A stretch of 64,000 bases of DNA from Pseudomonas sp. MM211 (GCF_020386635.1 NZ_CP081942.1:4526001-4590000), one strand, 5' to 3'; positions 26,675 through 37,265 are shown, numbered from the stretch's first letter. Notes: a model not told the origin generated them from the sequence alone. Program-made: numbers and translations.

Positions 26675-27841
26675 TTAGCTCACTGTTGCCGCTATCCCCC
26701 TCGAACGCCAAGCAAATCCCAGCACCATCAGCAGCCCAAGTGCCGCCATCGCGGCACCGGCCAGGGAGATCGCCGGGTAGCCGAGGCCTGCACTGATCAC
26801 CGCGCCGCCCAGCGCTGCGCCAACGGCGTTGCCAAGGTTAAAGGCACCGATATTTACCGCCGAAGCTAGGTTGGGTGCGCCCTTGGCGGCCTCCATCACA
26901 CGCATCTGCAGCGGCGGCACGATGGCGAAGCTGGCGATGCCCCAGATCAGGATGGCCACGGCGGCCGGTAGCGGCCAGCGCATCAGTACGGTGAACGCCA
27001 GCAGTACAACAATCAGTACACTCAGCGAAACGATCAGGGTGCGGTCGATGGAGCGGTCAGCGGCTTTGCCGCCCCACATGTTGCCCAGCGTTAGGCCCAC
27101 GCCGTACAGCACCAGCATGGCGGTGATAAAAGCGGTGGACGCGTGGGTCTCGCTGCTGAGAATCGGCGCGATATAGGTGAACACGGTGAACATCGCACTC
27201 GAACCGACCACGGTCAGCGCTAATGCCCCCAGCACCGGGCCACGGCCCAGCGCGCGAACTTCAGCCATTACACCAACGCTTTTCGGCGCCGGCAGGTTGG
27301 GCAAGGCGAACCACAACGCGGCCATGGCCACCACGCCGAGGCCGGTGATCCCCCAGAATGCGGTTCGCCAACCGAGCACTTCGCCAAACCAGGCAGCCAG
27401 CGGCACACCGCCGATGGTCGCCAGAGTCAGGCCCATGAACATGGCCGCAACCGCGCCGGCACGTTTTTCCGGGGCGACCACGCTGGCGGCGACGATGGAG
27501 CCGACGCCAAAGAACGCACCGTGGTTCAGTGAGGTCACCACCCGGGCGACCATCAGGCTGTAGTAATCGGTCGCCAGGGCGGACATCAGGTTGCCCAGGG
27601 TGAAGATCGCCATGAGCCCGATCAGCAGATAACGCCGGGGAATCTTGCCGGTGGTCAGGGTCATCAGCGGCGCGCCGAGCAATACGCCCAACGCGTATGC
27701 ACTGACCAGCAGGCCTGCAGCGGGAATAGAAACGCCGAGATCCGTAGCGATGCTCGGCAACATGCCCATGGGGGCGAACTCGGTAACGCCGATGCCGAAG
27801 GCACCAATGGCGAGTGCTACTAGGGGTGGATTGATGTTCAT
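26675..27841 (-). CDS. MFS transporter, DHA1 family (YdhP/AraJ-like)
   Basis: 388 residues with twelve membrane segments. Start at 27841 with AAGGAG upstream; the frame is open another 90 codons upstream but is not hydrophobic. Family marks include GVTEFAPMGMLPSIATDLG, SAYALGVLLGAP and RVVTSLNHGAFFGVG, as in E. coli YdhP and AraJ. These are proton-driven exporters of sugars, arabinose-like compounds or drugs; the substrate is not determined. A LysR gene diverges 94 bases away and probably controls it. Confidence 0.85.
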   Translation of the reverse strand: MNINPPLVALAIGAFGIGVTEFAPMGMLPSIATDLGVSIPAAGLLVSAYALGVLLGAPLMTLTTGKIPRRYLLIGLMAIFTLGNLMSALATDYYSLMVARVVTSLNHGAFFGVGSIVAASVVAPEKRAGAVAAMFMGLTLATIGGVPLAAWFGEVLGWRTAFWGITGLGVVAMAALWFALPNLPAPKSVGVMAEVRALGRGPVLGALALTVVGSSAMFTVFTYIAPILSSETHASTAFITAMLVLYGVGLTLGNMWGGKAADRSIDRTLIVSLSVLIVVLLAFTVLMRWPLPAAVAILIWGIASFAIVPPLQMRVMEAAKGAPNLASAVNIGAFNLGNAVGAALGGAVISAGLGYPAISLAGAAMAALGLLMVLGFAWRSRGIAATVS

Positions 27842-27935
27842 GAGAGGCTCCTTATCTATGCTGCGAATGCTACGATTAAGCCTTTTCAGGCGGTAGATAG
27901 CATTTCTGGAAAGCACTTTTGCTTTAGGAGCACAA

Positions 27936-28829
27936 ATGGACTTCAACGGCCGCTCAGGTGAAATGAGCGTGTTCGCCACGGTAGCGCAGGAAGGTAGCTT
28001 GTCGGCCGCCGCGCGTGCATTGGGGCTGACACCCTCGGCGGTCAGTCGGATCATCGCGCGCACCGAACAGCGTCTTGGCACTCGCCTGCTGTTGCGCACT
28101 ACCCGGGCGATCACCTTCACCGCAGAGGGCGAGGCTTACCTGCGTGGCGCCCGGCGTATCCTGGCCGACATGGCCGAGGTCGAAGAAGCCATCGCCGACC
28201 AGGGCGTACCCAGGGGCCGTTTGCGGGTCAGCGCCGCCCTTGGCCACGGGCGGCTGGCCATCGTTCCCTTGGTGGCAGCCTTCAGCGCGCGCTACCCGAA
28301 CATCACCGTCGACCTCACCCTCGGCGACGAAGTGGTCGACATTCTCGGCGGCCAGGCCGACGTGGCGGTGCGCTTTGGCAATCTGCCCGACAGCCCGCTG
28401 ACCGCGCGCAAGATCGGCGACACCGGCCAGGTGGTGGTGGCTTCGCCGGATTATCTGCAGCGCCATGGCACGCCCCAGGAACCAGAAGACCTGCTGGGGC
28501 ACAACTGCCTGCGCTTCAACTTCCGCCGTGCCGAACCCAACTGGCCGTTCGTGCGCGACGGAAACGAGTTCTTCATGAAGGTCAGCGGCAATATCGAATG
28601 CAGCAGTGGTGAAGCGCTGGCACAACTCGCACGGGTAGGTGCCGGCATCGCCCGCATCGGCGAGTTCAGCGTGAGCGAAGATCTACAGCGCGGCGACCTG
28701 ATACAGCTGCTGGAGGCCTGGAACCCCGGCGACCGGGAACCGATTCACGCGGTGTTCGTAGGCGGCTCGGCAATGCCGGTACGGGTGCGGGTGTTCGTGG
28801 ATTTTCTGGTCGAGCATCACCGGATGTAA
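27936..28829 (+). CDS. LysR-family transcriptional regulator
   Basis: 297 residues with the HTH at about 8-66 (GSLSAAARALGLTPSAVSRI; LLLRTTRAITFTAEGE) and an effector domain typical of the CrgA group. It is divergent from the MFS exporter with a 94-base shared promoter region (27842-27935), which includes ATGCTAC...GTAG..GCAT, a candidate operator. The two probably form a regulator/exporter pair. Confidence 0.9.
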   Translation: MDFNGRSGEMSVFATVAQEGSLSAAARALGLTPSAVSRIIARTEQRLGTRLLLRTTRAITFTAEGEAYLRGARRILADMAEVEEAIADQGVPRGRLRVSAALGHGRLAIVPLVAAFSARYPNITVDLTLGDEVVDILGGQADVAVRFGNLPDSPLTARKIGDTGQVVVASPDYLQRHGTPQEPEDLLGHNCLRFNFRRAEPNWPFVRDGNEFFMKVSGNIECSSGEALAQLARVGAGIARIGEFSVSEDLQRGDLIQLLEAWNPGDREPIHAVFVGGSAMPVRVRVFVDFLVEHHRM

Positions 28830-28839
28830 TCGCAGAACT

Positions 28840-28972
28840 GATCGTTCCTCACGCTCCGCGTGGGAATGCCTTCCAGGACGCTCCGCGTCTACTGTCGGGT
28901 GCACCTCGTCAATCCCATACGGGCGCGGAGCGCCCTGGGCTGTGCTACCACGCTGGAGCGTGGGAGCCATCC
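28840..28972. repeat. Intergenic repeat, family A
   Basis: Starts GATCGTTCCTCACGCTCCGC and ends CCACGCTGGAGCGTGGGAGCC. Same family and orientation as 15503-15622, again directly after a LysR gene. Confidence 0.75.
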
Positions 28973-28989
28973 TATGCAAGCGCAGAACC

Positions 28990-29041
28990 GATCGTTCCCA
29001 CGCTCCGCGTGGGAATGCAGCCTTCGACGCTCCAGCGTCTA
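28990..29041. repeat. Intergenic repeat, family A, shorter copy
   Basis: GATCGTTCCCACGCTCCGCG then TGGGAATGCA and CGACGCTCCAGCGTC. It is in tandem with the copy ending at 28972. The rest of the gap to 29160 shows no gene. Confidence 0.7.
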
Positions 29042-29160
29042 CCTGCTGTGGATTACACCTGGCGTCGCAGGCTTGCACCCAAACTGGCACGCGGCCAGCG
29101 ATCACGTCGGGACGATTAGGCCGATGATCAAGGCCGTGAGAGACATGGACTCGCTGTCTT

Positions 29161-29658
29161 TCATTCACCCGGTTGCAGGTTGGCCAACAGCTTGCCGGTG
29201 AGTGCATGCAGCTGCTGTTTTTCCTCGTCACTGAGGGCAGCGAGAACGCGCTGCAGGTTATCAACATGGGCACTGAGCATGCTGTCGATCAGTTCAAAGC
29301 CTGCCGTCGTCAGCGCCACCAGAATGCCGCGACGGTCGCTCGGGTGACGGCGGCGTTCGATCAGGCCGGCCTTTTCCAGGCGGTCGATACGACTGGTCAT
29401 GCCGCCCGAGGAGATCATCGCGCTTTCGTACAGTGCGGTGGGCATCAGGGCATAGGGCTCGCCGGATCGGCGCAGGGTCGCGAGCAGGTCGAACTCGCCG
29501 GCCTGCAAGCCATGCTCGGCGAAGAACGGCAACAAGTGATCGCGGCTGACCACCTGGCTCAACTCACCCAGGCGACCGATCACCGCCATGGAGAACCCAT
29601 CCAGATCCGGGCGTTGCTGTTGCCACTGCTCGGCGGCCAATTGTGCACGATCCTGCAT
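29161..29658 (-). CDS. MarR-family transcriptional regulator
   Basis: 165 residues. The winged helix is at about 55-125 (MPTALYESAMISSGGMTSRIDRLEKAGLIERRRHPSDRRG, shown here only as its landmarks SSGGMTSRIDRLEKAGLI and DRRG). Helices at both ends serve dimerisation. It is divergent from the EamA/CynX transporter pair, 83 bases away, which is its likely target. MarR proteins usually repress and are released by small phenolic ligands; the ligand here is unknown. Confidence 0.9.
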   Translation of the reverse strand: MQDRAQLAAEQWQQQRPDLDGFSMAVIGRLGELSQVVSRDHLLPFFAEHGLQAGEFDLLATLRRSGEPYALMPTALYESAMISSGGMTSRIDRLEKAGLIERRRHPSDRRGILVALTTAGFELIDSMLSAHVDNLQRVLAALSDEEKQQLHALTGKLLANLQPGE

Positions 29659-29741
29659 GTCGCCCTCGATTTATCTTGCCATCAAGATACTTTTCAAAAA
29701 GAATGTTGCCATCTTAGCGTATTCACCGGATGAGGCCAGCC

Positions 29742-30644
29742 ATGCCACCTGCCAATTCACGCCCGCTACTGGCACTCATACTGTTGCTCGCCATCGGCGC
29801 GCTGATGGGGCTGACCAGCAATCTGGTCAAGCTGGCCAGCGCAGCAGGCTGGGCGCCGGTGGCCTATCTGTTATGGAGCCTGCTGGGTGGTGGCCTACTG
29901 TTGCTGGTGTTCACCCGCCTGCGTGGCGAGGCGCCGTGTATGAGCCCACGCCTGCAACGCTACTACCTGGGCTCGGGCCTACTCAGTATCGCCCTGCCCA
30001 ATGGCTTGCTGTTCAGCTCGATTCCCCACGTCGGTGCCGGCTTCGCCTCCATGTGCCTGGCGTTTCCGCCGCTGATCACCTACCTGCTGGCCCTGGCGCT
30101 GCGCATGGAACCGTTGAGCCGCGTGCGCCTGCTGGGAATCTGCATTGGCCTGGGCGGCAGCCTGCTGCTGGCGCTGGACAAGCTGCACAGTGGCGACAGC
30201 CCGCTGCTGTGGATCATCGCCGCGCTGGCCGTGCCGGTGTTTCTGGGCCTGGGCAATATCTACCGTTCGCGCTATTGGCCGGCAGGTGCCAGCCCACTGT
30301 CGCTGGCGCCCGGCATGTTGCTCGGTGGCGCCCTGCTCCTGCTGCCTCTGGCACTGTTCGACGTCAGGCTCGCCCCCACCCTGGACAGCGGCCTGGCGAT
30401 CACCCTGCTGCTGGTGCAGATGGCATTGTTCGCCATCGTCTACGCCCTGTATTTCGTGCTGCAGAAGCTCGCTGGCGCGGTGTACCTCAGCCAGATCGGC
30501 TCGGTGGCGGCGATGCTGGGCGCGGCCATGGCGGTGACGCTGCTGGACGAGCGCGGCAGCCTGAACATGCTGCTGGCGGCGCTGTGCATCGTCGGTGGTG
30601 TGCTGCTGGTGGCCTGGCGTGGTGCCCAGGAGAACAAACGATGA
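29742..30644 (+). CDS. EamA/DMT-family transporter (RhaT/YdcZ-like drug-metabolite type)
   Basis: 300 residues from the ATG at 29742 (AGG 6 bases upstream; an ATG at 29730 is possible). It has ten hydrophobic segments in two EamA repeats (ALMGLTSNLVKLASAAGWAP; PIHVGAGFASMCLAFPPLI-like; VYLSQIGSVAAMLGAAMAVTL). This is a predicted metabolite exporter. The stop overlaps the start of the CynX-like gene (ATGA), so the two are coupled. Control by the divergent MarR gene is likely. Confidence 0.85.
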   Translation: MPPANSRPLLALILLLAIGALMGLTSNLVKLASAAGWAPVAYLLWSLLGGGLLLLVFTRLRGEAPCMSPRLQRYYLGSGLLSIALPNGLLFSSIPHVGAGFASMCLAFPPLITYLLALALRMEPLSRVRLLGICIGLGGSLLLALDKLHSGDSPLLWIIAALAVPVFLGLGNIYRSRYWPAGASPLSLAPGMLLGGALLLLPLALFDVRLAPTLDSGLAITLLLVQMALFAIVYALYFVLQKLAGAVYLSQIGSVAAMLGAAMAVTLLDERGSLNMLLAALCIVGGVLLVAWRGAQENKR

Positions 30645-31807
30645 AACGCCAGTCGCTGCTGCTGATCGCCATCGTCCTCCTCGGCCTCAACCTGCGCCCG
30701 GTGCTGGCGGCGCTCGGCCCGTTGCTCGACCGCATCCAGCTCGACACCGGCCTGGGCCATGTCGGCGCCAGCCTGCTGACCAGCCTGCCCATCGTCATCA
30801 TGGGCCTGGGTGCCCTGGCTGCCGGTTTACTGCGCCGGCGCCTTGGTGAGAAGAACGGCATTCTCGTCGGCGTTGTGCTGATCGCCCTGGCCTGTGCGAT
30901 CCGAGGAGTGCAGCCGCACGCGACTCCGCTGATCGTCAGCGCACTGTTGGCCGGCGCTGGTATCGCTTTCGTACAGGCGCTCTTGCCTGGCCTGATCAAG
31001 GCACGCTTCAGCAACGACAGCGGCCGCCTGATCGGCTTTTACAGCTGCGCAATCATGGGTGGTGCCGCGTTTGGCGCGGCCCTCACGCCGTGGTTCGCGC
31101 AGTGGGTCGGCTGGGGCTGGGCTCTGGCGCTGTGGGCTTTTCCGGCGGTCGGTGCGACTCTGCTCTGGAACAAAGCCGCACCCACTGACAGTGCGCCGCC
31201 GAGCGGCGAGGTGGAACATCTGGATGCCTGGCGTTCGCCCAGAGCCTGGTTGCTGATGGCGTTCTTCGGCGTCGGCACAGCCGGCTACACCCTGGTGCTG
31301 GCCTGGCTGCCGCCCTACTACACCGCATTGGGTTGGAGCGCCCAGTCCAGTGGCCTGTTATTGGCAGCACTGACGCTTTGTGAGGTGACCGCCGGGCTGC
31401 TGGCATCGAGCCTGCTGGCGCGCTTTGCGGATCGCCGCATTCTGCTTGCCGTCGTGCTGCTGTCGTTGCTAGCCGGTCTGTTGTGCTTGCTGTTGGCACC
31501 GCTGCAGTTGGTGGTGCCGATCTGCATCCTGGTGGGTATCGGCATCGGTGCGCTGTTCCCGCTCTCGCTGGTGGTGGCTCAGGATCATCTCCACGACCCA
31601 CGCCAGACCGGCGATCTGCTGGCCTTCGTGCAGGGCGGTGGCTACCTGATCGCCGCCTGCGCCCCGCTGCTGGCTGGCCTGCTGCGCCAGTACACCGACG
31701 ACTTGCGCCTGAGCTGGCTGGCCATGGCCGTCGCCACGTTGGCGCTGATGGTCATGGCAGCGCGCTTCAAGCCGGGTAGCGGGCATTTTCAGACGCGAAC
31801 CGGCTAA
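30641..31807 (+). CDS. MFS transporter, CynX/NimT family
   Basis: 388 residues with twelve membrane segments. The N-terminus LLGLNLRPVLAALGPLLDRI is the typical CynX/YeaN/NimT start, followed by LPIVIMGLGALAAG. E. coli CynX is linked to cyanate and YeaN (NimT) to 2-nitroimidazole export. Here the gene is cotranscribed with an EamA transporter under a MarR gene, suggesting paired efflux of the same or related compounds. It converges on mnmH with only 5 bases between stops. Confidence 0.85.
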   Translation: MKRQSLLLIAIVLLGLNLRPVLAALGPLLDRIQLDTGLGHVGASLLTSLPIVIMGLGALAAGLLRRRLGEKNGILVGVVLIALACAIRGVQPHATPLIVSALLAGAGIAFVQALLPGLIKARFSNDSGRLIGFYSCAIMGGAAFGAALTPWFAQWVGWGWALALWAFPAVGATLLWNKAAPTDSAPPSGEVEHLDAWRSPRAWLLMAFFGVGTAGYTLVLAWLPPYYTALGWSAQSSGLLLAALTLCEVTAGLLASSLLARFADRRILLAVVLLSLLAGLLCLLLAPLQLVVPICILVGIGIGALFPLSLVVAQDHLHDPRQTGDLLAFVQGGGYLIAACAPLLAGLLRQYTDDLRLSWLAMAVATLALMVMAARFKPGSGHFQTRTG

Positions 31808-31812
31808 GGCAT

Positions 31813-32907
31813 TCAGGCGCGGCGGTTACGCAAATATTCGATCACCGATGCTTCGTCGCCGGCGAACTCGATGCGCTCGGCCTTGCTGTCGCGCTGATAG
31901 GCGTACATGGGGTCGTAGTATTCGCGCAGCAGGCCTTCGATCCAGCCGCGGTGCAGGTCGACCTTGCCGCTGCGCTGTTGCTCGTCCAGCGCTGCCTGCA
32001 TGATCACCAGCAGGCGCTGGTGACGCTCGCCTCCCAGGCGTTTGTGGATGTTGTTGAGGCTCTGCAACAGGCGCTCGGCGAACAGCCCGAAGCCCTGCTC
32101 CTCGCCGTGCACGCGGATGAACTCGGCGCACAGATCGACCACGTAATCGCGCTGGATGCGCTCGACACGGTTGTCGAAACTGTCCTCCAGCCAGACCAGC
32201 GGGTAACCCTGCATACCCTGGTACAGCGCCAGCGGCACATTGCAACTACCAACGATACGGCCTTCGTCCTCGACCACGAACTGCTCGATAGCCGCCGCGC
32301 GCTTTCTGAGGATGTCGACGGCCAAGGCGTTCTCGAAGTCGATCTGCGCAGGCTGGCCGGTGGCACGCTTGCCGAAGCTGGAGCCGCGGTGATTGGCATG
32401 GCCTTCGAGATCAAGCGCGTTAGGCAGTTGCGCCAGCACGTCGGTCTTGCCGGTGCCGGTCATGCCGCCAAGCACGACGAACTGGCACTGCTCCACCGCC
32501 TGCTCGAGGGTTTCCAGCAGAAAGGTGCGCATGGCCTTGTAGCCACCGACCACACGCGGATAGTCGATGCCGGCTTCCTTGAGCCATTGCTGGACGATCT
32601 GCGAGCGCAAGCCGCCGCGGAAGCAGTACAAGTAACCCTGCGGATTGGCCCGCGCGAACGCAGCCCAGGCCTCGACACGCTCGGCCTTGGTCTGGCCGCC
32701 GACCAGTTGGTGGCCCAGCTTGATGGCGGCATCCTGGCCGTGCTGCTTGTAGCAGGTACCGACCTTCTGCCGCTCCAGATCGGTCATCAGCGGCAGGTTG
32801 AGTACACCGGGAAAGGCCCCTTTGACGAACTCCACCGGTGCACGGGTATCCATCATCGGTACATCGGAAAGAAACAGCTCGCGGTAGTTGCGGGCGTCGT
32901 CGCGCAT
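31813..32907 (-). CDS. mnmH: tRNA 2-selenouridine synthase MnmH (SelU/YbbB)
   Basis: 364 residues, the family length. The N-terminal rhodanese domain has the catalytic Cys95 in [10 protein letters not shown]. The C-terminal part has a P-loop GGMTGTGKT at 147-155. The enzyme replaces sulphur by selenium in the wobble 2-thiouridine of tRNAs for Lys, Glu and Gln, using selenophosphate and a geranylated intermediate. Its ATG overlaps the selD stop by one base (TGATG), placing it second in a selD-mnmH operon; its donor is the SelD product. Confidence 0.95.
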   Translation of the reverse strand: MRDDARNYRELFLSDVPMMDTRAPVEFVKGAFPGVLNLPLMTDLERQKVGTCYKQHGQDAAIKLGHQLVGGQTKAERVEAWAAFARANPQGYLYCFRGGLRSQIVQQWLKEAGIDYPRVVGGYKAMRTFLLETLEQAVEQCQFVVLGGMTGTGKTDVLAQLPNALDLEGHANHRGSSFGKRATGQPAQIDFENALAVDILRKRAAAIEQFVVEDEGRIVGSCNVPLALYQGMQGYPLVWLEDSFDNRVERIQRDYVVDLCAEFIRVHGEEQGFGLFAERLLQSLNNIHKRLGGERHQRLLVIMQAALDEQQRSGKVDLHRGWIEGLLREYYDPMYAYQRDSKAERIEFAGDEASVIEYLRNRRA

Positions 32908-33941
32908 CAGAACACCTCTACCGCGTGACGCTGTCGCTCGACCAGCACACCGATGGGCGCCAGCTCCAACCCCAGCTCGGCGGCGAGCGCAAGGAACTCG
33001 GCCTCGCCCTGCTCGCTGACGGCGATCAACAGACCGCCGCTGGTCTGCGGATCACAGAGCAGGTCGCGCTGCTCGTCACTGAGCGCCTCGATGCGCTCGC
33101 CATAGCTGTCGAAGTTACGCAGCGTGCCGCCTGGTACACAGCCCTCGGCAAGGTAGTGCTCGACGCCTGGCAGACGCGGCACGGCAGCATAGTCCAGGCG
33201 CGCGCTGAGCCCCGATCCGTCGGCCATTTCCACCAGGTGGCCGAGCAGGCCGAAGCCCGTCACGTCGGTCATCGCGTTGACGCCCTCGAGCTTGCCGAAG
33301 CGGCTACCAGGCTTGTTCAGGGTACACATCCAGTCACGGGCCAGGCCGACGTCTTCGGCGCGCAGCTTGGCCTTTTTCTCGGCCGTGGTGAGGATGCCGA
33401 TGCCCAATGGTTTGGTCAGATAAAGAGTGTCGCCGACCTGGGCAGTGTCGTTGCGCTTAATGTGTCGCTTGTTCACCACGCCGGTCACCGCCAGGCCGAA
33501 GATCGGCTCCGGGGCATCGATGGAATGCCCACCGGCCAGCGGGATGCCGGCGGCATCGCAGACGGCGCGGCCGCCGCGGATCACTTCGCGGGCGACTTCA
33601 GGCGGCAGCAGGTTGACCGGCCAGCCGAGAATGGCGATGGCCATCAACGGGTCGCCGCCCATGGCGTAGATATCGCTGATCGCATTGGTGGCGGCGATGC
33701 GGCCGAAGTCGAAGGGGTCATCGACGATGGGCATGAAGAAATCGGTGGTCGACACCACACCGCGCTCTTCGTCGAGGGCATACACCGCGGCGTCATCACG
33801 GGAGGCATTGCCCACCCAGAGATTTGGGTCGAGATTCTGCGCGCCGCTGCCTGCGAGGATCACCTCCAGCACCTTGGGGGAAATCTTGCAGCCGCAACCG
33901 GCACCATGGCTGTACTGGGTCAGGCGGATCGGCTCACTCAT
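32907..33941 (-). CDS. selD: Selenide, water dikinase SelD
   Basis: 344 residues from the ATG at 33941; E. coli SelD has 347. The catalytic loop SHGAGCGCK has Cys16 and Lys19, so this is the cysteine form rather than a selenocysteine form. The conserved ASRDDAAVY and [14 protein letters not shown] are present. It makes selenophosphate from selenide and ATP, the selenium donor for MnmH (next gene) and for selenocysteine synthesis. No selA or selB is visible in the window. An Nramp-like gene and the putative selenium importer lie divergently upstream. Confidence 0.95.
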   Translation of the reverse strand: MSEPIRLTQYSHGAGCGCKISPKVLEVILAGSGAQNLDPNLWVGNASRDDAAVYALDEERGVVSTTDFFMPIVDDPFDFGRIAATNAISDIYAMGGDPLMAIAILGWPVNLLPPEVAREVIRGGRAVCDAAGIPLAGGHSIDAPEPIFGLAVTGVVNKRHIKRNDTAQVGDTLYLTKPLGIGILTTAEKKAKLRAEDVGLARDWMCTLNKPGSRFGKLEGVNAMTDVTGFGLLGHLVEMADGSGLSARLDYAAVPRLPGVEHYLAEGCVPGGTLRNFDSYGERIEALSDEQRDLLCDPQTSGGLLIAVSEQGEAEFLALAAELGLELAPIGVLVERQRHAVEVF

Positions 33942-34141
33942 GAAGATACCTCGCACGTGAAGAGGGGCGAATTCTACCAGCCTGGGGGTGCCGTCGCAGA
34001 GCAAAGGAGCGAGTCGAGCCGTGCCTGGCCTCTTTCAGGCCTGCCGCCTGGAGCGCTTTGCGCCCCACTGCAGTGAGCAACGCTTCACCAACTGTCTATG
34101 CTGCAGGTACATGCCGAAGCGCCTGCATAGAGGAGGATGAC

Positions 34142-35443
34142 ATGACCGACAACAATGAGACGCGCACACCTTCGATGGAAGAACCAACGGATGCGACCCC
34201 GCCGAGCAGTACGGCGGCCCGCTGGAAGCTAATCGGCCCCGGCATCGTGGTCGCGGTCACCGGCGTCGGCGCCGGCGACCTCGTGGCGACCCTGATCGCC
34301 GGCTCCCGCTTCGGCTATGCACTGCTGTGGGCCGCGGTCGTGGGCTGCATCGTGAAGATTGCCCTCGCAGAAGGCTCGGCGCGCTACCACCTGGCGACCG
34401 GATCGACGATTCTCGAAGGCTGGCGCTCACTGGGTAAGTGGACGTACTGGTACTTCGGTATCTACATCGTGGTCTGGGGCTTCGTTTACGGCGGCACGGC
34501 GATGAGCGCCACGGCGCTACCTCTGGCCGCATTGTTCCCGGACGTGATGCCATTCTGGATGTGGGGGGCATTGTCGGGGATCGCGGGCGCGGTGTTCGTC
34601 CTGTTCAACCGCTACAGCGCCTTCGAAACCGTCATGAAGCTGTTCATCGGCATCATGTTCACGGTGGTGGTCGGCCTCGCCATCCTGGTCATGCCGAACC
34701 TCGGCAACGCGCTAACCGGCCTGGTGCCAACCTTTCCCGAAGGCTCGGCGATTTACACGCTCGGCCTCATCGGCGGCGTCGGCGGCACCATCACCATGGC
34801 GTCCTATGGCTATTGGGTGCAGGCCAAGGGTTGGCGTACGCCGGCCTGGATGGGCATGATGCGGCTGGACAACCGCGTCGCCTACATAGCGACCGGTATC
34901 TTCGTGATTTCGATGCTGATCGTGGGCGCCGAGCTGCTCTACACCGCACAAATCACCCTGGCCGGTGGCGACCGCGGCCTGCTCGACCTGGATGAAATCC
35001 TGCGTGAGCGCTTTGGCAGCGTGGTGTCCACCCTGTTCCTCGTCGGCTTCGCCGCGACCACCTTCTCCTCGATCCTGGGTGTCTGGCACGGCGTGTCGCT
35101 GCTGTTCGCAGATTTTGTACGCCAGGTGCAGGGCGGCGAGCAGGCCAAAGGTGCGCGGCAGGATCTGGAAAGGACTCCGGCCTTCCGCTTCTACGTGCTA
35201 TGGCTGACCTTCCCGCCGATGCTGCTGCTCACCCTGGGCCGGCCATTCGGCCTGGTGATCGCCTACGGCGCCTTCGGTGCGTTCTTCATGCCGTTCCTGG
35301 CGCTCACGCTGATCTGGCTGCTCAACTCGAAAAGGGTTCCGGCGGAGTGGCGATCGGGCTGGCTGTCCAACGGCCTGCTGGGCGTCGCTGCCGCGTTGTT
35401 CGTAGTGCTTTGTCTAAACGAACTCTTCCGGCTGATTGGTTAG
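34142..35443 (+). CDS. Nramp-related membrane transporter with non-canonical metal site
   Basis: 433 residues from the ATG at 34142, with AGGAGG upstream. It has about eleven membrane segments and the COG1914/Nramp overall look (GPGIVVAV at the start of segment 1). True Nramp Mn/Fe importers have DPGN in segment 1 and MPH in segment 6. Here the first is GVGAGD and the second is replaced by [10 protein letters not shown]. This branch is usually annotated as divalent metal transporter, but the altered site argues against simple Mn/Fe uptake. It lies between selD and the ABC importer, so a link to selenium is possible but unproven. Confidence 0.75.
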   Translation: MTDNNETRTPSMEEPTDATPPSSTAARWKLIGPGIVVAVTGVGAGDLVATLIAGSRFGYALLWAAVVGCIVKIALAEGSARYHLATGSTILEGWRSLGKWTYWYFGIYIVVWGFVYGGTAMSATALPLAALFPDVMPFWMWGALSGIAGAVFVLFNRYSAFETVMKLFIGIMFTVVVGLAILVMPNLGNALTGLVPTFPEGSAIYTLGLIGGVGGTITMASYGYWVQAKGWRTPAWMGMMRLDNRVAYIATGIFVISMLIVGAELLYTAQITLAGGDRGLLDLDEILRERFGSVVSTLFLVGFAATTFSSILGVWHGVSLLFADFVRQVQGGEQAKGARQDLERTPAFRFYVLWLTFPPMLLLTLGRPFGLVIAYGAFGAFFMPFLALTLIWLLNSKRVPAEWRSGWLSNGLLGVAAALFVVLCLNELFRLIG

Positions 35444-35618
35444 GGCCTGCCATGTCGCCCCTGCGGCGCTCGCCGCGGGCGGCGACTGCCCCTATACTTG
35501 CCACAGGCCGCCCCTACGAACACCCAGCCCCAGCGGAGCGGTTCCAGCGCATCACCGCACCGGCAAGCACGCCGTACACACCCTCCCGCTTTTCCCGCTA
35601 TTGAACCGGAGAACTCCC

Positions 35619-37265
35619 ATGCTCAAGCGCACCCTGGCGCTCGCCGCCGGCCTCGCCCTGTCCGTTTCCGCCCTGACCAGCTTTGCAGCCGAAACCCTGC
35701 GCGTGTCAGCCATTCCTGACGAGGCGCCGACCGAGCTGCTGCGCAAGTTCAAACCGCTGGGTGCCTACCTGGAACAGCAGTTGGGCATGAAGGTGGAGTT
35801 CGTGCCGGTGGCGGACTACCCCGCGGTGGTCGAAGCGCTGGCCACCGATCGCCTCGACCTGGCCTGGCTGGGCGGTTTCACCTTCGTTCAAGTGCACCTG
35901 AAGACCGGTAACGCCATCCCGCTGGTACAGCGCGAACAGGATGCGCAGTTCACCAGCAAATTCATCACCGCCGACCCGAACGTGAAATCTCTGGCTGATC
36001 TGAAGGGCAAGACCTTCGCCTTCGGCTCGGTATCGTCCACCTCGGGCAGCCTGATGCCGCGTTACTTCATGCTGCAGGACGGCATCAAGCCGGAAGCCTT
36101 CTTCAGCCGTGTCGCCTATTCGGGTGCCCATGACGCCACGGCCGCCTGGGTGCAGGCTGGCAAGGTCGATGCTGGTGTACTCAATGCCAGCGTGTGGGAC
36201 AAGCTGGTCAACAGCGGCAAGGTCGACGCCAACAAGGTCAAGGTGTTCGCCACCACACCGACTTACTTCGACTACAACTGGACGGTACGCGGCACCCTCG
36301 ACCCGGCACTGGCCGAGAAGATCAAGCAGGCCTTCCTGGCACTCGATCCGGCCAACCCGGAGCACAAGGCAATCCTCGACCTGCAGGCGGCGAGCCGCTT
36401 CATCGACACCAAACCCGAGAACTACAAAGGCATCGAAGAAGCTGCCCGCGCGGCCGACCTGCTGGAAATGACCCTGCGGCTGTCCGGCATCGGCCTCAGG
36501 CACGGCAACGGTGTTCAGGCACTGCAGAATCTGCACCTGAACATCGAGCGCGGCGAGCGGGTGGCGATCATCGGCCCGTCAGGCGCCGGCAAGTCGAGCC
36601 TGCTCAACCTGCTGGCCACGGCGCTGGCACCAAGCACCGGCGAATTGCAGGTGCTCGGTGAGCATCCCTGGCAGCTCTCCAGTCGCCAGCGCCAACGTCT
36701 GCGTGCGCGTATCGGCCTGATTCATCAGGCGCCACCGCTGCCCTCGCGGCAACGCGTGGTCACCGCGGTGCTGGCCGGCAAGCTCGGCCAGTGGGGCCTG
36801 GGCAAGAGCCTGCTCAATCTGCTGCACCCGCTGGACATTCCAGGCGCCCGTGCCGAGCTGGCCAAGCTGGATCTGGCCGACAAGCTGTTCGCCCGCTGCG
36901 GCGAACTGTCTGGCGGCCAGTTGCAACGGGTCGGCATTGCCAGAGCGCTGTATCAGGCGCCAGCGCTGCTGCTTGCCGACGAACCGGTCTCGGCGATGGA
37001 TCCACGCCTGGCCGATCACACGTTGTCGCTGCTTTGCCGCCATGCGCAGGCCAGCCAGGTCACGCTGGTCGCCAGCCTGCACACGGTGGAACTGGCCCTG
37101 ACGCATTTCCCGCGGATCATTGGCCTGCGCGACGGACAGATCGTCTTCGACCTCGCCGCTAGCGACGTCGACCGGCAGCGCCTCGACACCTTATATGCCA
37201 ATGAGCAACTGAACCCCGAGACCCAAGGGGTGGCAACCGCAAGCCCCTGGACAGCACGATGCTGA
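35619..37265 (+). CDS. PhnD-like binding protein fused in frame to a PhnC-like ATPase (putative selenium-oxyanion ABC importer)
   Basis: 548 residues. Residues 1-283 are a binding protein with a signal peptide (cleavage near FAA-ET), then [14 protein letters not shown] and [11 protein letters not shown], as in PhnD/phosphite and putative selenate-binding proteins. From the internal ATG at 36468 the ATPase begins ([16 protein letters not shown]), with Walker [10 protein letters not shown], signature LSGGQLQR and Walker B LLLADEP. No stop separates them: GACCTGCTGGAAATG joins the two. The first half belongs in the periplasm and the second in the cytoplasm, so either the ATPase is made from its own ATG, or the joint is a one-base deletion or sequencing error. 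The selenium substrate is inferred from the adjacent selD-mnmH. Confidence 0.75.
   Translation: MLKRTLALAAGLALSVSALTSFAAETLRVSAIPDEAPTELLRKFKPLGAYLEQQLGMKVEFVPVADYPAVVEALATDRLDLAWLGGFTFVQVHLKTGNAIPLVQREQDAQFTSKFITADPNVKSLADLKGKTFAFGSVSSTSGSLMPRYFMLQDGIKPEAFFSRVAYSGAHDATAAWVQAGKVDAGVLNASVWDKLVNSGKVDANKVKVFATTPTYFDYNWTVRGTLDPALAEKIKQAFLALDPANPEHKAILDLQAASRFIDTKPENYKGIEEAARAADLLEMTLRLSGIGLRHGNGVQALQNLHLNIERGERVAIIGPSGAGKSSLLNLLATALAPSTGELQVLGEHPWQLSSRQRQRLRARIGLIHQAPPLPSRQRVVTAVLAGKLGQWGLGKSLLNLLHPLDIPGARAELAKLDLADKLFARCGELSGGQLQRVGIARALYQAPALLLADEPVSAMDPRLADHTLSLLCRHAQASQVTLVASLHTVELALTHFPRIIGLRDGQIVFDLAASDVDRQRLDTLYANEQLNPETQGVATASPWTARC

Noticed and set aside
29588..30640. Extension of the CynX-like gene 350 codons upstream
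   Set aside because: This is only an open frame under the EamA gene; the ATG at 30641 with its ATGA overlap is the start.
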